Source: Deltaproteobacteria bacterium (GTDB lineage: Bacteria; Desulfobacterota; DSM-4660; Desulfatiglandales; HGW-15). From it: a stretch of DNA of 19,833 bases. Below, piece by piece: positions 13,615 through 19,833 of this stretch. The first letter of the stretch is position 1. Every line of letters begins with the position of its first letter. The notes below the pieces were generated by a model, which saw only the letters and a list, made by a program, of their open reading frames with translations, ran no database searches and was not told the origin of the DNA. Made by a program: the position numbers and the translations under genes. The stretch is from the NCBI GenBank assembly GCA_016926135.1, contig JAFGPH010000293.1, forward strand, positions 1 to 19,833, written 5' to 3'.

Positions 13615-15384
13615 TTATTCACGTGATTTGATAATACGAAAGGGTTTGTAAACCAGCCCGTCCCCTACGAAACACCACCGATACCATTCCAGGAAGTTGA
13701 GCCTGAGCCCATGAATCACTCCACCCATGATGGCCAGCATGAGATTGACCAGATGGCCTGAAACCAGGATCAGAACGGCAAAGATATATCCCAGGTAAGG
13801 TATCCCCTTCACGATATCGTCGGCCAGCATGTTGAATGTCTGGGCCATGTAAACCGTCGCGATGCCCAGGGCGAAGAGCCTGAGGTAAGAGAGCACATCC
13901 GAGAATATCTGGACAATGCCGAGCAGGCCGTTTAGCCCTTCCAGCAGCCTCAGGAGGATATTCTTGCGGTTGGATGAAAAGAGGAATACCACAACGAGAC
14001 CAAAGATGAGCACGTAACGGGCCGGGGGGTTGTCCACGCCTTTTCCCATCTGGCTGCTCACCAGGAAATATCCCCCCCAGATCACCGGGACCCAGCCCAG
14101 TGCGGCGAGATCACGGGTTTTCTTGAATCTGATGATGAGGGAGAGCGAGATATGAATCATCCCTATGAGGATGGAAAGGATCATGACCTGATTCTGCCCC
14201 TCTTGGGAATTGTAGTCCAAGAGGCTGAAGCGGGCCAGGGGATTTTCCGGAGACAGGCTGATGCCGAAGTAGCCTGCGCTGAGGATCCCGTAAACGAAAG
14301 TGGATGCGCCCAAGAGATACATGAGCCGGAAAAAACGAACGGCGAAGGGTGAGTCGCTCTTGAATTTCCTGTGAAGAAGAAAGGTGACGGCCAGGAGGCT
14401 GAATCCGTAGCCGGCGTCTCCCACGATCATGCCGAAGAACACGGCGAAGCAATACAAGACCAGTCCGCTCGGGTCGAAGTCCTGGTAGCTGGGGTGGGAA
14501 TATACCCTGACGAGGTCTTCACCCGAGTCCAGGGCGGGTGGGTTGTGCATGAGCACAGGAACGCGGTCCTCATCGGTCGGTTCTTCGCTGTAGTGATAAA
14601 GGGTGAAGTCCGCTCCGATCTTGTTCACCAGCTCGGAGGCCGGAATGGGCGACCAACACCTGACGACAAAGAGAAGGCCTTCCAATTCCGTCCCTGCGTT
14701 GAGAATCGCCCTGTGGTAGGCCAGGAGATCCGTGAGTTCGGCCTCACTCTTCATGATGGCATCCAGATGCGCGGCCAGTCTGACGTACTCCCCCTCAATC
14801 TCTTTCAGTTCTTCCCGCTTGAGGTTCAGTTCTCCCTCCAGGGTGGAGAGGCTCCTGGATGCGATCTTATCTTCAGGGATATTGAGGGGTGAGGGCTCCA
14901 CTGAAAGGGTCACGAAGCAGATTTCTCCACGATGTACGCTGATGACCTGGTGGTAGACGTCTCCGAGAGGCAAGGAATCAAAGGCCTTCTGGGAGACCTT
15001 GTAGAAGTGGATATGGACACCCCTCTGGCGCAACGCGTCAAGGTCCTCGACCTTGAATTCTCCCCAGGCCTCTTGCAGGGCGATTTCTTTTCTGAGGGAA
15101 AGCATCTCTGCCTGGAGGCGTGATTCCCTCTGGGCCAGGATCTCCCTTTTCTCACAGATTTCCCGGGAAGAGAGGGGTTTTTCGGGCTTTTCCCCGGCGG
15201 CCCTGGATGCCAGGAATTTGCGTGTCTCCGTCACACGAGCCAATTCCTTGGCAATGTCCTGTGCCTCGATGGGTTCGTAGGGATGGATGAGGTGGGTAAC
15301 GCCGATATCCTGGAGGCGCTGCAAAAAGCGCTCTTTTTCGGTTTCCATCCCGATGAAGGTGATCTTGTTCATCCGGACTATCAT
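13615..15384 (-). CDS. ntpI: V-type ATP synthase subunit I (stator a-subunit)
   Basis: The membrane stator subunit that forms the ion half-channels against the K ring. The 589-residue protein has a cytoplasmic N-terminal half rich in charged coiled coil (about 40-200). A C-terminal half of roughly seven to eight membrane helices begins near residue 300. The motif SYLRLFALGIA contains R502, the expected essential arginine that faces the ring glutamate. Its ATG overlaps the stop of subunit D (ATGA on the minus strand), with GAGG 10 nt upstream, so translation is likely coupled. The length is at the short end for bacterial subunit I, as in other DUF2764-type operons. Confidence 0.95.
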   Translation of the reverse strand: MIVRMNKITFIGMETEKERFLQRLQDIGVTHLIHPYEPIEAQDIAKELARVTETRKFLASRAAGEKPEKPLSSREICEKREILAQRESRLQAEMLSLRKEIALQEAWGEFKVEDLDALRQRGVHIHFYKVSQKAFDSLPLGDVYHQVISVHRGEICFVTLSVEPSPLNIPEDKIASRSLSTLEGELNLKREELKEIEGEYVRLAAHLDAIMKSEAELTDLLAYHRAILNAGTELEGLLFVVRCWSPIPASELVNKIGADFTLYHYSEEPTDEDRVPVLMHNPPALDSGEDLVRVYSHPSYQDFDPSGLVLYCFAVFFGMIVGDAGYGFSLLAVTFLLHRKFKSDSPFAVRFFRLMYLLGASTFVYGILSAGYFGISLSPENPLARFSLLDYNSQEGQNQVMILSILIGMIHISLSLIIRFKKTRDLAALGWVPVIWGGYFLVSSQMGKGVDNPPARYVLIFGLVVVFLFSSNRKNILLRLLEGLNGLLGIVQIFSDVLSYLRLFALGIATVYMAQTFNMLADDIVKGIPYLGYIFAVLILVSGHLVNLMLAIMGGVIHGLRLNFLEWYRWCFVGDGLVYKPFRIIKSRE

Positions 15385-15995
15385 GTCTTGGGCGCCTCGC
15401 TCTGCTGAATCTTGGCCTTGGCCATTTTTGCCCTGGCCACCGCCGCGGTCTCCTCGTCCCCCAGGAAGATCCTGATCCTTCGAATGTTCTCCTTGAGCTC
15501 CGGAATCAGCTTCTTCTCAAAGAGGTTGCATCGCTGGGTGGTGGTCCGGAGTTCTTCTCGAATCAGAGCTTCCTTTTGAAGAAGGAGACGCAGTTCCTCT
15601 CGCAGGAAGATGAGCCTTCGAAGGGCGAGGATGGCGGTATCCAGCCAGGAGGGGGTGGCAAAGAGGGAGTAAGGGCGTTCGCCGAAGACCACCTCCCTGA
15701 ATTCAGGCACATCCACACCGGCAATATTGTCCGTGTGGGTGACCACCTCCCGGATGGCCAGGAAGTCGTGGATGTCCACCGAAGGGTCGGTCAGGAAGTG
15801 GGACCAGGCCTGAATTCGGTTCGCCGTCTCTTGGAGCGCCCGTCGCTTTTCCTCGATCACCGGCTCCAACTGTCGGATCACGATCTGCAGCTGCATTTTT
15901 TTCAATTGCAGGATGGGGAGAAATTTCTCGTATTTGGTCCTCGCATCCCGCTGGGCCTTGAGTGCCGTCTTGTTGTATTTAAGTTTCTCAGCCAT
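15381..15995 (-). CDS. ntpD: V-type ATP synthase subunit D (central rotor stalk)
   Basis: The 204-residue central shaft that turns inside the A3B3 head. It is almost wholly helical, with the two long antiparallel coiled-coil segments expected of the family. The N-terminal one carries YNKTALKAQRD (about 7-17) and the C-terminal one lies around 140-190. A short variable region sits between. The protein ends in an Ala/Lys-rich tail. It follows subunit B after 21 bases and overlaps subunit I by 4. No separate subunit F or G gene is present between the listed subunits. Confidence 0.93.
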   Translation of the reverse strand: MAEKLKYNKTALKAQRDARTKYEKFLPILQLKKMQLQIVIRQLEPVIEEKRRALQETANRIQAWSHFLTDPSVDIHDFLAIREVVTHTDNIAGVDVPEFREVVFGERPYSLFATPSWLDTAILALRRLIFLREELRLLLQKEALIREELRTTTQRCNLFEKKLIPELKENIRRIRIFLGDEETAAVARAKMAKAKIQQSEAPKT

Positions 15996-16016
15996 CTCTT
16001 CTCAACCCAACCGGGA

Positions 16017-17336
16017 TCAGGCGGCCTTCTTCAACGTCTTTTCTTTGGGCCAGAATTCCTTGATCAGGTGATCTTTCATGCCGGTCTGGACAGGCTCGAA
16101 ATGCCTCGCGAGGATGTCCCAACACAGGTCGAGCGCCTGTTCGATCGGAATGTTCACGTTCAAGTCCATCAGTTCCTTTTCAAAATCGTTGCCATACGCG
16201 AGGAGCGTTTCATCCCATTTGGAGAGTTTGAACCCCATAGCGATCTTGTTTCGAGATTCCCGGCAGTCTGAATAGAGGCGGATCATGGTGTTCATGATAT
16301 CATTGTGGTCCTGCCGGGTGACCTTGGAGACCACATTCTGCTTGAGCCGGCTGAGGGATCCGAAGGGGTCGATCACGCCGTTGTGGAGGTAGAATTGTCC
16401 TTCTGTAATATATCCGGTATTGTCCGGTACAGGGTGGGTCACGTCGTCGCCGGGCATGGTGGTGACGGCCAGGATGGTGATATCACCCAGGCCTTCGATA
16501 TCGACCGCCTTCTCGTAACGTGATGCCAACTGAGAGTAGAGATCGCCAGGATAGCCGCGGTTGCTGGGGATCTGCTCCATGGAAATGGAAATCTCCTTCA
16601 AGGCGTCCGAGAAGTTGGTCATGTCCGTCAAAAGGGTCAGCACGCGTTTGCCTGATTCGGCAAAGCGCTCTGCCACGGCCAGGGCCATGTCTGGCACCAG
16701 CAGGCATTCCACCACGGGGTCCGAGGCAAGATGGATGAACATGATGACCCGGTTCATGACCCCGCTTTCTTCGAAGGTGCGACGGAAGAAGGTAAAGTCA
16801 TCGAACTTGAGCCCCATGCCGCCGAGGATGATGATGTCGGCCTCGGCCTGCATCCCTACCCGCGCAAGGACCTGGTTGTATGGCTCGCCGGGGATGGAAA
16901 AGATGGGCAGTTTCTGGCTCACCACGAGGGAGTTGAAGACATCGATCATGGGGATGTTGGTGCGGATCATCTGCTTGGGGATGATCCGGTTCGCAGGGTT
17001 GAAAGAGGGGCCGCCGATCGGGATATCCTCCTCCATGGGTTCCGGGCCCCCGTCAATGGGAACGCCGCCGCCGCTGAAGACTCGACCCAGTATGGAAGGG
17101 CCGTATTTGACCTGCATCGGGTGTCCGAGAAAACGGACCTTGTCATTGGTGGAGAGCCCTTTTGTGCCTCCGAAGACCTGGAGGGCAACCGAGCCTCCTG
17201 ATATCCGGATGACCTGGCCCAGCGTCTTCTTTCCCGGAGACTCGATAACGGCCAGTTCCCCAAGTCCAATGCCCGAAGCGTCCAGGGTCGCAATATTGCC
17301 GGTGATCTCACGGATCTTGGTGATGATCTCTCTCAC
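16017..17336 (-). CDS. ntpB: V-type ATP synthase subunit B (non-catalytic head subunit)
   Basis: The non-catalytic nucleotide-site subunit of the A3B3 head. The 439 residues match the family. The beta-barrel N-terminus (about 1-75) includes a [15 protein letters not shown] stretch. The region where the P-loop would be reads SIPGEPYN (147-154), lacking the GKT of catalytic subunits, as is normal for B. Further motifs are [15 protein letters not shown], the arginine-containing [14 protein letters not shown] and [21 protein letters not shown]. The start is GTG, with AGGGGG 8 nt upstream. That Shine-Dalgarno is embedded in the last codons of subunit A, so A and B are tightly linked with a 4-base gap. 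Confidence 0.96.
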   Translation of the reverse strand: MREIITKIREITGNIATLDASGIGLGELAVIESPGKKTLGQVIRISGGSVALQVFGGTKGLSTNDKVRFLGHPMQVKYGPSILGRVFSGGGVPIDGGPEPMEEDIPIGGPSFNPANRIIPKQMIRTNIPMIDVFNSLVVSQKLPIFSIPGEPYNQVLARVGMQAEADIIILGGMGLKFDDFTFFRRTFEESGVMNRVIMFIHLASDPVVECLLVPDMALAVAERFAESGKRVLTLLTDMTNFSDALKEISISMEQIPSNRGYPGDLYSQLASRYEKAVDIEGLGDITILAVTTMPGDDVTHPVPDNTGYITEGQFYLHNGVIDPFGSLSRLKQNVVSKVTRQDHNDIMNTMIRLYSDCRESRNKIAMGFKLSKWDETLLAYGNDFEKELMDLNVNIPIEQALDLCWDILARHFEPVQTGMKDHLIKEFWPKEKTLKKAA

Positions 17337-17340
17337 AGCT

Positions 17341-19089
17341 CTAACCCCCTAAGAATTCGTTGATCTGCTTTTCGTAACCTTGGAAGTCTTCCTTCTGCCA
17401 CTCCGAGGAATTCCAGTTTCTGAACAGAGCAGTCAGCCTGAAGAAGATATCCCTTGCATCATCCTTGTCTTTGGCCTGGATCTCCTTTTTCAGGATCTGG
17501 TCTACCTTGTTAAAGACATAGACCTGGCGTTCCATGTTGTTGGCGGCATCCACGGGATCAAAGGCGTTCTGCTGGAGGAAGACGGCATCCAGGAATTCCG
17601 CCTTGAGTTGAAGGATGAAGTCTGCCAGGGAGGTGCCCTCCTCGCCGACCACGTCCATGCGCTTCTTGACCTCGTTCCCGTCATAGATGAGGCGCTGGGC
17701 CTCCTTGATCTTTTGCACCCAGGAAGGATCGATCTTATCCAGGGTCTCCTTCATCTGCTCCGGGTATTTCGACCAGGAGATGAGGGGATCGATGGCCGGG
17801 AATCGGCGGGCGTTGGACCTGGCCCAGGTCAGGCCCAGAAAGGCACCGACCACCGCCAGGGTGCCCTGTGTCACCGGTTCTTCGAAGTTTCCACCCGCAG
17901 GGGAGACCGTGCCGATAATGCTCACCGAACCCTCGGATCCGTCCTGGAGTTCAACGAGTCCTGCCCTCTCATAGAAATCCGCTATCCTGGACTGAAGGTA
18001 CGCGGGGAACGCCTCCTCGCCGGGGATCTCCTCCAGACGGCCGCTCATCTCGCGAAGGGCCTGTGCCCATCGGGAAGTGGAATCCGCCAGGATCAGGACA
18101 CCCCTCCCCATTTGACGGTAGTACTCTCCCAGGGTGATGGCCGTGTAGATGGAAGCCTCCCTGGCAGCCACGGGCATGGACGAGGTGTTACAGATGATGA
18201 TGGTCCGTTCCATCAGGGTCTTGCCCGTGTAAGGATCAATCAGGTGAGGAAAATCGCGCAGGGTCTCCACCACCTCACCGGCGCGTTCCCCGCATGCCGC
18301 AACGATGATGACGTCCACATCCGCATAGCGGGAGATGATTTGCTGGAGGACCGTCTTGCCGGAGCCGAAGGGTCCGGGGATGCAGGCGGTCCCCCCTTTG
18401 GCTACAGGGTAGAAGGTATCGATGATCCGGCAACCGGTGACAAGGGGTTCCACGGGGAGAAGGCGTTGCTTGTAATGACGCAAGGCGACCTTGATGGGCC
18501 ACTCCTGGATCATGTTGAGTTCGCGGACCTGACCGTTTTCATCTTGCACCTGCGCGATGACTTCAGCCACGGTATAGGAACCCGGTCCGACCACCTTCTT
18601 CACCTCAGCCTTGCCGATGAAATTGAAGGGTACAAAGACTTTGTGGGTGAAGATGCCTTCGGGGACCGTACCCAGCACATCCCCTGCCTCGACCACGTCG
18701 CCCGCCTTCGCCACAGGGGTGTAGTCCCATTTTGTGGTGCGATCAAGGCTCTGCAAGTATACCCCGCGTTTCAGGAATAGACCGCACTGTGCGGCCAGTT
18801 TGGGGAGGGGATTCTGGAGCCCATCGTAAATCTGGCCCAGGAGTCCGGGGCCGAGTTCGGCGACGAGGAGGTCCTTGGTGAACTCCACCTGGTCCCCCAC
18901 CTTCACTCCCCTTGTGTCTTCGAATGCCTGCATGTAGCAGAGGTTATCCCTCACCCGGATTACCTCGCATTTCATACGGCCTTCTTCGCTGACCACGTAG
19001 GCCACTTCATTCTGGCGAACACTGGTGTCAAAAGAGGCGGTAAGCATGTTACCGTAACCCGCCACGATTTTTCCCATCGCATGCGACAT
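17341..19089 (-). CDS. ntpA: V-type ATP synthase catalytic subunit A
   Basis: The ATP-hydrolysing or ATP-forming subunit of the head. The 582-residue protein has an N-terminal barrel with [11 protein letters not shown], followed by the large non-homologous bulge typical of A subunits. The Walker A is GPFGSGKT (239-246, K245), the catalytic glutamate is E268 in CGERAGE, and the Walker B is [10 protein letters not shown] (D336). Also seen are [18 protein letters not shown] and [14 protein letters not shown] chose the ATG at 19089 because GGAGG lies 9 nt upstream and this start puts the family N-terminus in place. A further 19 upstream codons in frame read through the preceding gene's end and are not credible. 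The preceding DUF2764 stop is one base away. Confidence 0.97.
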   Translation of the reverse strand: MSHAMGKIVAGYGNMLTASFDTSVRQNEVAYVVSEEGRMKCEVIRVRDNLCYMQAFEDTRGVKVGDQVEFTKDLLVAELGPGLLGQIYDGLQNPLPKLAAQCGLFLKRGVYLQSLDRTTKWDYTPVAKAGDVVEAGDVLGTVPEGIFTHKVFVPFNFIGKAEVKKVVGPGSYTVAEVIAQVQDENGQVRELNMIQEWPIKVALRHYKQRLLPVEPLVTGCRIIDTFYPVAKGGTACIPGPFGSGKTVLQQIISRYADVDVIIVAACGERAGEVVETLRDFPHLIDPYTGKTLMERTIIICNTSSMPVAAREASIYTAITLGEYYRQMGRGVLILADSTSRWAQALREMSGRLEEIPGEEAFPAYLQSRIADFYERAGLVELQDGSEGSVSIIGTVSPAGGNFEEPVTQGTLAVVGAFLGLTWARSNARRFPAIDPLISWSKYPEQMKETLDKIDPSWVQKIKEAQRLIYDGNEVKKRMDVVGEEGTSLADFILQLKAEFLDAVFLQQNAFDPVDAANNMERQVYVFNKVDQILKKEIQAKDKDDARDIFFRLTALFRNWNSSEWQKEDFQGYEKQINEFLGG

Positions 19090-19090
19090 A

Positions 19091-19833
19091 TTACAATTCC
19101 TCCAGTTGCCTGACGACGTCCTTGCCTCTCTCCTCGCTGAGTGCAAGGTTTCTCTCCAGAATATGGAGCCTCACGAGATAAGCCAGGACGACATCAAAGT
19201 CAAAATCCATGTGCTCGGTCTTCTCATCCAGGGTGTCCCAGACAATCTGTTCAATGGCTTCCTCGGTTTCCACCGGTTCCCTGGCTGTGATCAGCTTCTC
19301 GATCCAGGGGTACTCGGCGCTCAACCCGAAATCTTCGGCAGTGCTCCGGCCGAGGGTGTCTATGAGATCGCCCTCGCCCACAATGTTTTCGGAAGGCGGA
19401 AGTCCGTTTCTCCGGGCCCTGATCGCCGCAACGATATTCCTCAGATCCTTCTCAAAGCGCAGGTAGGCTCTCAGGAAAGGGCTGGCGGTTGTCTCCAGGG
19501 CATGGATGTAATAGGCTTGATAGAGGCGTTCCAGGTTTGCCGGGGAGAGCCCTTCGGAGACAAAGGCGTCGAACGCCTCGGAGAAGAACACGGGCACTTC
19601 CTTGGGCGTTTTGATCTGTTCCTTCCAGAAGTCCTTCCCGTAAAGGGTGTATTCCACCTCTACGTCCTTCCCCGACAAGAGCTTTTCTATTTGAAGGATA
19701 TCACCCCGGAGAAGCACCAGTTCTATTTCAGCCCAATCCTGATCCGTGAAAAGGTATTTCTCAGAAAGGAGGTCGGAAAGGCGAAGCTTGAGCTTCTTGT
19801 CGTCCCTGTGGATCTCAGGGAGAAAGGAAACCA
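19091..19833 (-). CDS. DUF2764 protein of the V-ATPase operon (5' end off the window)
   Basis: A partial gene. The frame stays open to the right edge, giving at least 247 residues, and the true N-terminus lies beyond 19833. The visible start of the fragment reads VSFLPEIHRDDKKL, then a mostly helical protein with RGDILQIEKLL and a C-terminal DVVLAYLVRLHILER. It fits DUF2764, proteins encoded just before subunit A in the V-ATPase operons of Chlamydiae, spirochetes, Bacteroidetes and some deltaproteobacteria, where it is thought to take the place of subunit C. That function is inferred. It ends one base before the start of subunit A. The GTG at 19717 is an internal codon, not the start. Confidence 0.82.
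   Translation of the reverse strand, partial: VSFLPEIHRDDKKLKLRLSDLLSEKYLFTDQDWAEIELVLLRGDILQIEKLLSGKDVEVEYTLYGKDFWKEQIKTPKEVPVFFSEAFDAFVSEGLSPANLERLYQAYYIHALETTASPFLRAYLRFEKDLRNIVAAIRARRNGLPPSENIVGEGDLIDTLGRSTAEDFGLSAEYPWIEKLITAREPVETEEAIEQIVWDTLDEKTEHMDFDFDVVLAYLVRLHILERNLALSEERGKDVVRQLEEL

Noticed and set aside
19090..19146. Upstream extension of V-ATPase subunit A
   Set aside because: It overlaps the end of the DUF2764 gene, while GGAGG is correctly spaced for the ATG at 19089.

Overview
The window looks like a chromosomal segment of a deltaproteobacterium (Desulfobacterota sensu lato). The evidence is the combination of a cytoplasmic Cys-rich/GAF sensor kinase with an NtrC-type sigma-54 activator, a fused TAXI-type TRAP transporter with its DUF1850 partner, and a bacterial V/A-type ATPase operon containing a DUF2764 gene. 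This is inference from gene content, not a taxonomic search. Base and codon use look even throughout. I see no insertion sequence, prophage, CRISPR array, tRNA or rRNA.

Layout. Positions 1-107 hold a compound palindrome next to the stop codon of a minus-strand sigma-54 response regulator (108-1454). A 533-base divergent spacer follows. It carries two 18-bp palindromes of the form TGCAC-N8-GTGCA spaced two helical turns apart, which look like binding sites for that regulator. The plus strand then carries a soluble hybrid-sensor histidine kinase (1988-4000), a cofactor-independent phosphoglycerate mutase whose start overlaps the kinase stop (3997-5640), and an MFS transporter (5666-6952). Convergent to this is a minus-strand TRAP cluster. 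In transcription order it contains a lipoprotein (10983-10564), a TAXI binding protein (10499-9510), a DUF1850 protein (9430-8960) and a fused TRAP permease (8904-6982).

A second divergent spacer (10984-11475) contains candidate promoters and palindromes. It separates the TRAP cluster from a plus-strand acyl-CoA ligase (11476-13053). The rest, 13159 to the right edge, is one minus-strand V-type ATPase operon transcribed as DUF2764 (partial)-A-B-D-I-K.

How the genes work together. The kinase and regulator probably form one two-component system, divergently arranged and perhaps autoregulated through the TGCAC sites. The TRAP genes form one ion-gradient-driven uptake system for an unidentified carboxylate-like solute. 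The V-ATPase converts between ATP and an ion gradient, and its ring subunit keeps residues equivalent to the known sodium-binding site of the Enterococcus hirae ring. Sodium coupling is therefore plausible, and the TRAP system could be using the same ion gradient. No wholly unfamiliar multi-gene system is visible. The most interesting signals are the paired palindromes, the Na+-site residues in the ATPase ring, the Cys-rich sensor domain, and a stem that would partly cover the DUF1850 ribosome-binding site.
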